In this document: positions 7,836 through 15,343 of the stretch, piece by piece
Position numbering within the stretch: position 1 is the first letter of the stretch
How the letters are laid out: each line of letters starts with the position of its first letter
From: an uncultured Prevotella sp.
GTDB lineage: Bacteria; Bacteroidota; Bacteroidia; Bacteroidales; Bacteroidaceae
Reading direction: 5' to 3'
DNA: 23,915 nt
NCBI GenBank assembly: GCA_900544825.1
Contig: UQWP01000056.1
Coordinates: forward strand, 1 to 23,915
The notes under the pieces: model-generated
The model's database searches: none
What the model was told of the DNA's origin: nothing
What the model saw: only the letters and a program-made list of their open reading frames with translations
Made by a program: the position numbers and the translations under genes

Positions 7836-9572
7836 ATGAAAAGAATGAATAAAATGCTGTTGGTTGCTGCCTTGGCGGCAACCACACTTTCTGCTCAGGC
7901 AGAACAGAAGAAGGGACCGGCTTGGTTGAGTGATGCACTTTTCTATCAGATTTATCCATCTTCCTATATGGATACTGATGGCAATGGTATTGGCGATCTG
8001 CCGGGTATCACTTCCAAGTTGGATTACATCAAGTCGCTGGGTGTGAATGCCCTCTGGCTCAATCCGATCTTTGAGTCGGGATGGTTTGATGGTGGCTATG
8101 ATGTCATCGACTTTTACAAGGTGGATCCTGGATTCGGTACCAATACCGACTTGGTTACATTGGTCAATGAGGCCCATAAGCGTGGCATGAAGGTTTGTCT
8201 CGACTTGGTGGCAGGACATTCCAGCACCAAGTGTGCCTGGTTTAAGGAGTCTTCCGAGAAAGATCCTAACCAGCGTTACAGCGACTATTATATCTGGATG
8301 AATGATATCCCTGAGAGCGAGAAGAAAGAAATCGAAGCCCGTCATCAGGAGGCAAGTCCGGAGTCTAGTACCCGAGGCAGATATGTGGAGGCGAATGCTC
8401 CTCGTGCCAAGTATTATGAGAAGAATTTCTTCGAGTGCCAGCCTGCCTTGAACTATGGTTTTGCTCATCCAGACCCAAGTCATCCTTGGGAGCAGGGTGT
8501 AGATGCTCCTGGACCACAGGCTGTTCGCAGGGAGATACGTAACATTATGGCTTTCTGGTTTGATAAGGGCGTAGATGGATTCCGAGTAGATATGGCGTCA
8601 TCGCTCATCAAGAACGACCCCGACAAGAAGGAGGTTTCCAAGCTCTGGAATGAGATGCGTGTCTGGAAGGACAAGAACTATCCTGAGACCGTCCTGATTT
8701 CAGAATGGGCTAATCCGCAGCAAGCCATCCCTGCCGGTTTCAACATCGATTTCTACATCCATTTCGGTCTCAAGGGCTATGCTTCTCTGTTCTTCGACCG
8801 CAAGACTCCTTGGGGCAAGTGGGAGCAGAGCTACCAGAACTGCTATTTCGACAAGCAGGGCAAGGGTTCGCTCAAGGAGTTTAGCGAGAACTATACCAAG
8901 GCATACAATGCCACCAAGAATCTCGGCTACATCGCTGTTCCATCTGCCAACCACGATTACCAGCGTCCTAACATTGGTACCCGCAACACTCCAGACCAGC
9001 TGAAGGTGGCGATGACCTTCTTCCTCACCATGCCTGGTATTCCATTTATCTATTATGGTGATGAGATTGGAATGAAGTATCAGATGAATCTCCCTAACAA
9101 GGAGGGTAGCAATGAGCGCTCTGGTACCCGTACTCCGATGCAGTGGACCAAGGGCAAGAATGCCGGATTCTCTACGAGTGCACCCGATAAGCTCTATTTC
9201 CCTGTAGATACGGAAAATGGAAAGTTGACCGTTGAAGCTCAGCAGGGAGATCAGAATTCTCTGTTGTCATATACCCGTAAGCTGACCGCTTTGCGTCATT
9301 CAGCCAAGGCTCTTGACAATGAGGGAGATTGGAAGCTCTTGAACCAGAAAGGTCAGGAATATCCAATGGTATATGAGCGTACTTTGGGTGAAGAGAAGTA
9401 TGTTGTTGTCGTGAATCCTGGTGCCAAGGCTGCGTCTCTCAACATCAGTTCTGTCGGCGGCAAGCCTGTTTCCGTTCTTTCTACAGGAAAGGTTGTATAT
9501 AAATCAGGCAAGAAGACCGATGCCATCAAGGCTTCAGGTATTAGTGCCGCCATATTCAAGGTGGCAAAATAA
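7836..9572 (+). CDS. GH13 alpha-glucosidase/alpha-amylase family enzyme, periplasmic
   Basis: GH13 enzymes hydrolyse alpha-glucosidic bonds. From the chosen start the protein has 578 residues and a signal peptide (LLVAALAATTLSAQA) with no lipobox, so it should be periplasmic. The frame is open from a TTG at 7791, and ATGs occur at 7827, 7830 and 7836. I prefer 7836 because it gives a compact MKRMNK n-region. Landmarks are the calcium motif DTDGNGIGD (46-54), region I DLVAGHS with His128, nucleophile Asp252 in DGFRVDMAS, acid/base Glu290 in ISEWANP, Asp374 in SANHDYQRP, and GTRTPMQW. The DxDGxGxGD and GTRTPMQW motifs are those of the oligo-1,6-glucosidase/trehalose-synthase branch rather than SusG-type amylases. 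Region I has Gly where most members have Asn (DLVxNH). It sits with susCD and susB, so its substrate is probably imported malto-oligosaccharide. The exact specificity cannot be read from the sequence. Confidence 0.92.
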   Translation: MKRMNKMLLVAALAATTLSAQAEQKKGPAWLSDALFYQIYPSSYMDTDGNGIGDLPGITSKLDYIKSLGVNALWLNPIFESGWFDGGYDVIDFYKVDPGFGTNTDLVTLVNEAHKRGMKVCLDLVAGHSSTKCAWFKESSEKDPNQRYSDYYIWMNDIPESEKKEIEARHQEASPESSTRGRYVEANAPRAKYYEKNFFECQPALNYGFAHPDPSHPWEQGVDAPGPQAVRREIRNIMAFWFDKGVDGFRVDMASSLIKNDPDKKEVSKLWNEMRVWKDKNYPETVLISEWANPQQAIPAGFNIDFYIHFGLKGYASLFFDRKTPWGKWEQSYQNCYFDKQGKGSLKEFSENYTKAYNATKNLGYIAVPSANHDYQRPNIGTRNTPDQLKVAMTFFLTMPGIPFIYYGDEIGMKYQMNLPNKEGSNERSGTRTPMQWTKGKNAGFSTSAPDKLYFPVDTENGKLTVEAQQGDQNSLLSYTRKLTALRHSAKALDNEGDWKLLNQKGQEYPMVYERTLGEEKYVVVVNPGAKAASLNISSVGGKPVSVLSTGKVVYKSGKKTDAIKASGISAAIFKVAK

Positions 9573-9611
9573 CTTGAGAACATGATTATTGCTAGCTACA
9601 TTATATATCAG

Positions 9612-9646
9612 AATCCGCATGGCTCCTAGAGTCGTGCGGATTTTTT
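9612..9646 (+). terminator. Rho-independent terminator of the Sus locus
   Basis: The arms AATCCGCA and TGCGGATT form an 8-bp stem, followed by a T-run (9641-9646). It lies 40 nt after the GH13 stop and ends the starch operon before the HipBA promoter. Confidence 0.85.
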
Positions 9647-9686
9647 ATACCGTTTTTTCTTCAGCAATAACTAAAGATATTTAAAT

Positions 9687-9712
9687 ATTTATCCCGATAT
9701 TTGGAGATAAAT
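9687..9712. promoter_or_regulatory. Candidate HipB operator
   Basis: ATTTATC (9687-9693) and GATAAAT (9706-9712) form a perfect 7-bp inverted repeat with a 12-nt spacer. The core TATC-N12-GATA resembles the Escherichia coli HipB operator TATCC-N8-GGATA (TATC-N10-GATA). The -33 box of the hipB promoter lies inside the spacer, so a bound repressor would block transcription. This is an inference from pattern and position. Confidence 0.6.
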
Positions 9713-9731
9713 AAAGAAATAACTATATTTG
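9700..9731 (+). promoter_or_regulatory. hipBA promoter, giving a leaderless or nearly leaderless mRNA
   Basis: TTTG at 9700-9703 and TATATTTG at 9724-9731 match both consensus boxes with a 20-nt spacer. The ATG of hipB begins at 9736, only 4 nt after the -7 box, so transcription should start at or next to the start codon and leave little or no room for a ribosome-binding site. Confidence 0.75.
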
Positions 9732-9735
9732 CAGC

Positions 9736-10053
9736 ATGATTACGGAATATGGTATAGAGGCAAAGTCTAATTCTGAGATTATATCAGAATTGGGAGGACG
9801 ATTCAAGCAATATCGTCTGTTCAGCAATCTCACTCAGAAAGAGGTGGCTGTAAAGGCTGGTGTGAGCATTTTCACCATTAGCCAGTTTGAAAAAGGCGAA
9901 GCTAAGAACATAGGCTTTGGTACTATTCTTTCTCTGTTGAGGAGCATCGGATTCCTGCAGGAAGCAGAGAAACTCTTGCCGCCACTGCCACTGCTGCCTA
10001 GCCAAGTGAAGAAAATGAATGAAAAGAAGGAAAGGGTAAGACATGAAAGATAA
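9736..10053 (+). CDS. hipB: HipB-like XRE-family antitoxin/repressor
   Basis: HipB proteins bind their own operator and neutralise HipA. The 105-residue product has an XRE helix-turn-helix at about 19-73 (GGRFKQYRLFSNLTQKEVAVKAG, here given in part: LTQKEVAVKAGVSIFTISQF), followed by a proline/leucine-rich linker (LPPLPLLPSQ) and a basic tail. Its last 11 nt overlap the hipA start (10043), the usual translational coupling for this pair. The start follows the -7 box so closely that the mRNA may be leaderless. A TTG at 9790 just before the HTH is an alternative start, but nothing favours it. An inverted repeat over the promoter is the probable autoregulatory site. The gene is fairly typical in length (E. 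coli HipB has 88 residues). Confidence 0.88.
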   Translation: MITEYGIEAKSNSEIISELGGRFKQYRLFSNLTQKEVAVKAGVSIFTISQFEKGEAKNIGFGTILSLLRSIGFLQEAEKLLPPLPLLPSQVKKMNEKKERVRHER

Positions 10054-11302
10054 TGTTGTGCAGGTGAATTTGTGGGATAAGAATGTGGGCTTGTTGTCTT
10101 GGGATGACAAGCGGGGCTGCTCTGTCTTCCAATTCGACCAGGATTTTATGCAGTATGGATGGAATATTGCACCATTGGTTGCGCCGTTGGATTCTGTTTA
10201 TGTTCAAAGAACTTTCCCAATGTCAGGGAACAGAGAAAAACTATATGCCGGTTTGCCTGAGTTCATAGCAGATTCTCTGCCTGACCATTGGGGAAATGTG
10301 GTCTTCCAGAAATGGATGGAAGCTAACCATCTGCAATCCAAAATGGTAAATGCGGTGGATAGATTGTCTTTTATCGGTAAGAGGGCAATGGGTGCCCTGG
10401 AATTTCAGCCTGCTCATATTCAGGAGGATGCATCTGTAAATATCGAGCTGGCTTCACTTTATGAACTTGCCAATAAATTATTCCTGGATAGGCAGGATGT
10501 GAGCATTGATATGAGCAATAGTCTTATTATGGAAGATCTGTACAAGGTGGGAACTTCCGCTGGCGGTCAGCGTCCTAAGGCTATTATCGGTATGGATGAG
10601 GCTACAGGTATTATTCGTTCTGGCCAAGCCGATTTGCCTGCCAACTTTAAGCACTATATATTGAAGTTTGATACAAGCAGGAAAAATGAACTTCCTTTTA
10701 CTAGAGTAGAGATGGCTTATTATCTGATGGCCAAGGATGCCGGTATCAACATGATGCCTTCTCGTTTGGTTGAGATTGAAGGTACCCAGAATTTCCTGAC
10801 TCAGCGCTTTGATAGGGTGGAGGGCAGAAAAATATATACTCAGACATTGGCAGCCATGAGTTCCTTGGCTGATACTTACGAAGATTTGTTTGTTGTGGGT
10901 AGAAAACTGAATTTGTCTGCTGAAGAGCAGAGTCAGCAATATAGGAGAATGGTGTTTAATGTTCTTGCAGAGAATGTTGATGACCATACCAAGAACTTCT
11001 CATTTGTGATGTATCCCAATGGAGAATGGCATATATCGCCAGCTTATGACATCGTGTTTTCTGCCGATCCTGATTCGCATTTCTATCGTAATCATGAACT
11101 TACAATTCTTGGCAAGCGAAAGAATATAACGAAGCAGGATTTGATGCTTTTTGCAAAAAGACAGGATATCAGAAATGCTTCTAGTATCATAGAAGAAGTG
11201 GAAGATGTGGTGATGAACTTCAAGTCTTATGCCGAAAAACTGGAAATCGATGAGTACTGGATACGCAAAATAGAACGGGTTTTGGAAGAAAACCGTAAGT
11301 AA
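10043..11302 (+). CDS. hipA: HipA-like serine/threonine kinase toxin
   Basis: HipA toxins are Ser/Thr kinases; E. coli HipA inactivates glutamyl-tRNA synthetase and induces growth arrest. The 419-residue protein is full length for the family (E. coli 440). It has an N-terminal HipA domain (RTFPMSGNREKLYAGLPEFI at about 56-75, DSLPDHWG) and the kinase-like HipA_C domain. The Gly-rich loop is VGTSAGGQRPK (169-179), equivalent to the loop that contains the autophosphorylated Ser150 in E. coli. NVDDHTKN at 311-318 carries the likely catalytic Asp314, and PAYD at 333-336 carries the metal-binding Asp336. All key residues look intact, so an active toxin is likely. It overlaps hipB by 11 nt. The target is unknown. 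The gene's final bases are part of a direct repeat seen again at 13648-13675. Confidence 0.92.
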   Translation: MKDNVVQVNLWDKNVGLLSWDDKRGCSVFQFDQDFMQYGWNIAPLVAPLDSVYVQRTFPMSGNREKLYAGLPEFIADSLPDHWGNVVFQKWMEANHLQSKMVNAVDRLSFIGKRAMGALEFQPAHIQEDASVNIELASLYELANKLFLDRQDVSIDMSNSLIMEDLYKVGTSAGGQRPKAIIGMDEATGIIRSGQADLPANFKHYILKFDTSRKNELPFTRVEMAYYLMAKDAGINMMPSRLVEIEGTQNFLTQRFDRVEGRKIYTQTLAAMSSLADTYEDLFVVGRKLNLSAEEQSQQYRRMVFNVLAENVDDHTKNFSFVMYPNGEWHISPAYDIVFSADPDSHFYRNHELTILGKRKNITKQDLMLFAKRQDIRNASSIIEEVEDVVMNFKSYAEKLEIDEYWIRKIERVLEENRK

Positions 11303-11312
11303 GCGATTTCAT
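11289..11312 (+). repeat. Left copy of a direct repeat at the hipA 3' end
   Basis: The repeat begins AAAACCGTAAGTAAG and ends CGATTTCAT. It includes the hipA stop codon. The second copy at 13648-13675 differs by one base and a 4-bp TAAA insertion. The two copies bracket the two - strand genes at 11334-13439. Confidence 0.7.
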
Positions 11313-11333
11313 CAGGCAATATTTTTAGTCTCC

Positions 11334-12248
11334 TTACTCCTTTATTTCTTTCATGTTTGCAGGATTATAGGGAGTCAACTGCTGCATCTCCTGCTCTGTT
11401 GCTTCAGGCAAGGCTGGAATCTTGTTGCTGTTGCAGAAATCGGCAATGGCGGCAGCTGATTCTTTGGGAGTAGAAGAATCCTGTTTGATGGATTGCTTCT
11501 TTTCTACATACTCCTTTTCTGTGATGTATAGCTCCGTAATTACATGGATGAGTTGCTGCTGCTTGTCTTTCTTATGAGAGAAGAGATAGCTGTTGTCTGA
11601 TTTCTGGAAGAACAGGTCCTTGAAGGAATAGTAATCTTCAGGACTTATCTGATAGGCTTCCACCACATGGTCGTAGATATCTGTCTGGGTATATCCGAAA
11701 AGCTGGTGCGTCAGATTCTTGTAGGTAGGAAGCTGATTGATTTCTATCTGACAGATGTTCCGGGTGCTGTCCGTTTGAATACTGCCTATTGTCTGCTGAT
11801 TGAGCAGGACGAGTTGAGAACCCAGGGAATCTTTCAACTGATATTTCTTTCTATATTGCTCAATAAGTGTCTTCTCTTCCGGCCAAGGTCGGAAGGTTCC
11901 TTTGTCGCTGACCATGAATGCCCGCTTCTTGTCTTCGCTGACGAGTCGGCTGTTGTAAAGATTTCTTTTGGAATAGGTATTGAGATCCGTCTTTCCATTC
12001 TTCAGGTTGATGTAATACTCCACGATACCGTCGTTGAAGTATTTCATGACAGAGTCGTTGGTCTGGTAACTGCGATAATATCCCTTGAGTCGGATGAAGT
12101 AAGGACGAATCCCAGTTACGTTCACATCCTCCAGTTTCTGTATTTTTGTGATATGTCCAGGCATCTTCTCTTCCTTGTTCTGCGCCATAAGACAGGTAGG
12201 AAGGAAGACAAGAAGCCAAAGCTGATATTTCATATAATTATGTTTCAT
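11334..12248 (-). CDS. Exported protein of unknown function
   Basis: I do not recognise a named domain in this 304-residue protein. It has a clear signal peptide (YQLWLLVFLPTCLMAQ, cleavage after MAQ). The Cys in it is not in a lipobox context, so it is probably secreted to the periplasm or beyond. The body is charged and hydrophilic, with KGYYRSYQTNDSVMKYFNDG, an acidic Lys/Gln-rich middle and a C-terminal tail with AAAIADFCNSNKIPALPEA. No transmembrane segment follows the signal peptide. A second Met at 12233 would give a shorter n-region and is equally possible. It follows the ATPase gene on the same strand after 54 nt and may share its transcript. It converges on hipA with 31 nt between the stops. 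Confidence 0.7.
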   Translation of the reverse strand: MKHNYMKYQLWLLVFLPTCLMAQNKEEKMPGHITKIQKLEDVNVTGIRPYFIRLKGYYRSYQTNDSVMKYFNDGIVEYYINLKNGKTDLNTYSKRNLYNSRLVSEDKKRAFMVSDKGTFRPWPEEKTLIEQYRKKYQLKDSLGSQLVLLNQQTIGSIQTDSTRNICQIEINQLPTYKNLTHQLFGYTQTDIYDHVVEAYQISPEDYYSFKDLFFQKSDNSYLFSHKKDKQQQLIHVITELYITEKEYVEKKQSIKQDSSTPKESAAAIADFCNSNKIPALPEATEQEMQQLTPYNPANMKEIKE

Positions 12249-12302
12249 ATTGATGATGCTTAAAAAACTATACTTAAAATGTGTTTATATGAGCTGTTGC
12301 TT

Positions 12303-13439
12303 CTACAGGGAGGCTGCGCAGTTCTTTCTCAACCACATCCCGAAGAAGCGGTCGTAGATGATATAGCTGCCATTGTACTTGTAGATGAATTCTCTATTGA
12401 TCAGCGTCTTGAGAGCAAGACTCACGCTGCTGGCAGCAGGCAAGTTGTGGCGGCTGATGAAATCCTGCGAAAGAATGGAGGTGACAGCCTTATCCTTGGC
12501 TATGGCAGATAGAAGGGCAGCCTGATTGTCTGTAAGAGAATCGTAGTAATTCACGAATGCCACTTCCTGCTCGTTCACCAGTTCCAGGGTTACATCATCA
12601 ATTTCCGCTGTCGTAATTTCCTTTCCGTTCTGATAGAGGCGGTTCAGAATATCCTGGATATACCAGGTTTGACCATCCACCTTATTATATAGATAGGCAA
12701 AGGTGTCATGATCCATGGTCAGATTCCGGGTTCCCATCCATCTGTTGGCAAAATGATGATATTCTTCCAGATTGATGAGAGGAAGATTGAGAATTTGCGA
12801 ACTCTGATAGAATGGTCGCTTTGCCGACAGGAACATGTCGGTCATCATGTGCTGCTTGCTGCCTGCAAAGATGAAATATACATTCGGCAAAAACTGGATG
12901 TAGGAGCGCAGCAGGGCCTCTGTGCCACCTTTGGGATATTCGGCTATCTGCTGGAACTCGTCTATGGCAATATAGATTCGTTTCTCCGATTGTTTCAGAT
13001 ACTCGAAGATATGTTTAAGAGAATCTTCGCTCTGACTTGGCGAAACCGTAATCGAGAACGTTGGGATACCTGTCATCTCATCAAACGACATCGTAGGCTT
13101 GTAGCCAGCAAAGAAGGTGGTAATCTTGCGCATGGCAGTTTGCGAGAAAGTGTCGACCTTCCCGATAACCGTCTTTGCCAATAATTGGATGAATTGGCTC
13201 AGATTTCTCGTGGCATTGATGTCGAGATAGAAACAATGCGTCTCAGGCTCCTGCTTGCTGATGTTCTCAAAGACATGGTGTATGAGCCCCGTCTTTCCGA
13301 TGCGTCGAGGAGAGATGAGGACGATGTTGCGCTCATTCTGCAAAGCCTTCATAATGACTTCCGTCTCTTTTTTGCGGTCGCAGAAGTATTCTGCTCCCTT
13401 ATATCCGTAGATAACAAATGGGTTATTCAGCTGTTCCAT
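12303..13439 (-). CDS. Archaeal-type P-loop ATPase (STAND/ATPase_2-like)
   Basis: The 378-residue protein resembles the archaeal-type ATPases common in Bacteroidales and archaea, whose cellular roles are mostly unknown. Near the start it has NPFVIYGYKGAEYFCDRKKE, then a Walker A of the form SPRRIGKT (43-50), a Walker B IYIAIDEF (155-162), a sensor-like FIFAGS (189-194) and an expected helical lid. The C-terminal region looks like a winged helix and ends IIYDRFFGMWLRK. Its stop is TAG (12303-12305), useful evidence that TAG is a normal terminator here. Upstream, TATCTTTG on the - strand (13488-13495) is a good -7 box. I see no nuclease or transmembrane domain, so it may act as a regulatory or signalling NTPase, perhaps with the exported protein gene downstream. 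Confidence 0.82.
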   Translation of the reverse strand: MEQLNNPFVIYGYKGAEYFCDRKKETEVIMKALQNERNIVLISPRRIGKTGLIHHVFENISKQEPETHCFYLDINATRNLSQFIQLLAKTVIGKVDTFSQTAMRKITTFFAGYKPTMSFDEMTGIPTFSITVSPSQSEDSLKHIFEYLKQSEKRIYIAIDEFQQIAEYPKGGTEALLRSYIQFLPNVYFIFAGSKQHMMTDMFLSAKRPFYQSSQILNLPLINLEEYHHFANRWMGTRNLTMDHDTFAYLYNKVDGQTWYIQDILNRLYQNGKEITTAEIDDVTLELVNEQEVAFVNYYDSLTDNQAALLSAIAKDKAVTSILSQDFISRHNLPAASSVSLALKTLINREFIYKYNGSYIIYDRFFGMWLRKNCAASL

Positions 13440-13457
13440 AACGTTTTATATCTATTC

Positions 13458-13482
13458 CATGTTTTATGTTACATGTTTTATG
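13458..13482. repeat. 11-bp direct repeat in the ATPase gene leader
   Basis: CATGTTTTATG occurs at 13458-13468 and again at 13472-13482 (14-bp period), and a degenerate third copy (CGTTTTATAT) starts at 13442. They lie between the ATPase start codon and its -7 box, in a position where a repressor or RNA-level control could act. Confidence 0.5.
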
Positions 13483-13487
13483 AAATG

Positions 13488-13495
13488 CAAAGATA
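13488..13495 (-). promoter_or_regulatory. -7 box of the ATPase gene
   Basis: CAAAGATA on the + strand reads TATCTTTG on the - strand, a full match to TAnnTTTG. The -33 position holds only TTTC (13515-13518). The leader would be about 45 nt. The rest of 13496-13718 is AT-rich with no gene. Confidence 0.5.
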
Positions 13496-13647
13496 GCAAT
13501 AATCTTTAAAGTAAGAAACCTTTTAGTTAGAACTTTATTACTAATTAACTTTTTACTAGTTACACTAATGCCTCGCGAATTCAACAAGCATGTGTAAAAT
13601 GATGAAATGCCTCAACCATCCTGGTCGAAATCGGTTATTATTAGATT

Positions 13648-13675
13648 AAAACTGTAAGTAAGTAAACGATTTCAT
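13648..13675 (+). repeat. Right copy of the hipA-end direct repeat
   Basis: AAAACTGTAAGTAAG, then TAAA, then CGATTTCAT. Apart from the TAAA insertion, 23 of 24 bases match 11289-11312. The surrounding frame does not resemble the HipA C-terminus, so only the very end of hipA is duplicated. It could be an insertion scar of the 2.3-kb two-gene segment. Confidence 0.65.
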
Positions 13676-13718
13676 ACAATTATAATAAGGAATAGGGTGG
13701 TTATTGCTTTTCTTTTTG

Positions 13719-13754
13719 TACCTTTGCACACGTTTGGCAATTGTACGTGCCAAA
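13719..13754 (+). promoter_or_regulatory. nhaD -7 box and 5'-leader inverted repeat
   Basis: TACCTTTG at 13719-13726 matches the -7 consensus; a clear -33 box is missing. TTTGGCA (13733-13739) and TGCCAAA (13748-13754) form a perfect 7-bp inverted repeat around the expected first transcribed bases. It could be an operator or a leader hairpin controlling the antiporter. Confidence 0.55.
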
Positions 13755-13800
13755 TCATAAGAAGTGGAATCAAGAATATCTAATAATAAAATAAGAAGTA

Positions 13801-15171
13801 ATGACTACACTTACAATTTCTATTATTGTCGTTTTCGTGCTCGGCTATGCACTCATAGCTACCGAAAGCTTGACAAAGGTTAACAAGGCTGCGATAGCCC
13901 TGTTGATGTTGGTAGGTTGTTGGACCCTCTACATGATGGATCCAATGCAGTATCTCCAGTTGATGCACCCTGATTATACAGGCGGCGCTGCTGGAATGGT
14001 GGAGAAGGTGACCGGAATCATCCAGGAACATCTGGGCGATACCGCTACGACACTCTTCTTCCTGATGGGTGCGATGACCATCGTGGAAATCGTTGACCAG
14101 AACGGCGGATTCAACTGGGTTCGCAAGGTGATGAAGACCAAGTCGAAGCGTGCGCTCCTCTGGCGTATCGCCTTCCTTACCTTCTTCCTCTCTGCAATCC
14201 TCGACAATCTGACCACCAGTATCGTGATGATCATGATTCTCCGAAAGCTCGTCACCGACCACAAGGACCGCATGGTTTATGCATCCCTCGTCATCATCGC
14301 AGCCAATTCGGGTGGTGCCTTTTCACCAATCGGCGACGTTACCACCATCATGCTCTGGAACAAGGGCTTGATTACAGCAGCTGGCGTTATCGCCGAAATG
14401 TTCATCCCATCTGTGGTTTCCATGGTGATTCCAGCCCTCATCCTTCAGACTATGTTGAAGGGCGAACTCGTGATGCCTGAGGTTTCTGCCCAGCAGAATG
14501 CATCGGTCAGCGATTTCACCGAAGGTCAGCGCAAGGCAGTGTTCTGGTTGGGAGTAGGTGGTTTGATCTTCGTTCCTATCTTCAAGAGTATCACCCACTT
14601 GCCTCCATTCGTTGGAATCCTTTTGGTATTGGGCGTTCTATGGACTGCTACCGAAGTTTTCTATTGCGGTTTGCATCGTGGAGCTGATGCCGAGGGCACT
14701 CAGAAGCGAGTAACCAAGTTGCTTTCTCGTGTGGATATGAGTACTATCCTCTTCTTCCTCGGTATCCTGATGGCTGTATCCTGCCTGGCTGAGATTGGCG
14801 TGTTGACTGCTTTGGGTCAGGGCTTGAACGTCGTATTCGATGGCAACCACTACCTGGTTACTGGTATCATCGGTGTGCTTTCAAGTATTGTTGACAATGT
14901 GCCTCTGGTAGCTGGATGTATGGGAATGTATCCTGTGGCTGCCGCTGGCGATATGGCTGTAGATGGCGTCTTCTGGCAGTTGCTTGCCTACTGTGCCGGT
15001 GTCGGTGGTTCTATGCTGATTATCGGTAGTGCCGCAGGTGTGGTAGTTATGGGCTTGGAGAAGATTACCTTTGGCTGGTATATGAAGCACATCTCCTGGA
15101 TTGCTTTCGTAGGTTACATCGTAGGTATCATCTGCTACTGGTTCATCCGCACCTTCCTTTATGCTATCTAA
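13801..15171 (+). CDS. nhaD: NhaD-type Na+/H+ antiporter
   Basis: NhaD exchanges Na+ (or Li+) for protons across the inner membrane. The 456-residue protein is almost entirely hydrophobic, with about 11-13 transmembrane segments, starting LTISIIVVFVLGYALIA. The ion-transporter (ArsB/NhaD) signatures are SAILDNLTTSIVM (Asp135, Asn136) and ANSGGAFSPIGDVTT (168-182). The pseudo-symmetric second half has SSIVDNVPLVAG (Asp365, Asn366). Length is normal for NhaD of Bacteroidales. The start is the only Met preceding the first membrane segment, with AATAAAATAAGAAGTA just upstream. It is monocistronic, with its own -7 box and a possible leader hairpin. No clear terminator hairpin follows; the T9 run at 15197-15205 leads into the repeat end of the next unit. 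Confidence 0.93.
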   Translation: MTTLTISIIVVFVLGYALIATESLTKVNKAAIALLMLVGCWTLYMMDPMQYLQLMHPDYTGGAAGMVEKVTGIIQEHLGDTATTLFFLMGAMTIVEIVDQNGGFNWVRKVMKTKSKRALLWRIAFLTFFLSAILDNLTTSIVMIMILRKLVTDHKDRMVYASLVIIAANSGGAFSPIGDVTTIMLWNKGLITAAGVIAEMFIPSVVSMVIPALILQTMLKGELVMPEVSAQQNASVSDFTEGQRKAVFWLGVGGLIFVPIFKSITHLPPFVGILLVLGVLWTATEVFYCGLHRGADAEGTQKRVTKLLSRVDMSTILFFLGILMAVSCLAEIGVLTALGQGLNVVFDGNHYLVTGIIGVLSSIVDNVPLVAGCMGMYPVAAAGDMAVDGVFWQLLAYCAGVGGSMLIIGSAAGVVVMGLEKITFGWYMKHISWIAFVGYIVGIICYWFIRTFLYAI

Positions 15172-15208
15172 AGGATAATACTTTTCTCTTACGTGATTTT
15201 TTTTTGAA

Positions 15209-15338
15209 GAAAAAGTCTCAAAGTCTCATTTTCTATTGAAAATATCGGCTTAAAGACTTGATAGATAAAAAGATAAGAAGAATGAGACTTCTCGGTTTTG
15301 GTGCCGAGAAGTCTCATTAAAGTCTCATAAAAGTATCA
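15209..15338. repeat. Left end: GTCTCA repeats and 15-bp perfect hairpin
   Basis: GTCTCA occurs at 15215 and 15223 (8-bp period), as TGAGAC at 15283, and at 15311, 15322 and (as GTATCA) 15333, the last three exactly 11 bp apart. AATGAGACTTCTCGG (15281-15295) and its exact complement (15304-15318) make a 15-bp stem with an 8-nt loop. It could also end transcription of nhaD or vapE, but the flanking T-runs are poor. The spacing by one helical turn suggests protein binding. Confidence 0.8.
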
Positions 15339-15343
15339 TGAAT

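Noticed and set aside
11667..12263. 198-residue + strand frame
   Set aside because: It is opposite the exported-protein gene, which has a signal peptide. The + frame lacks motifs, but since the - gene is itself unnamed this rejection is less certain than the others.
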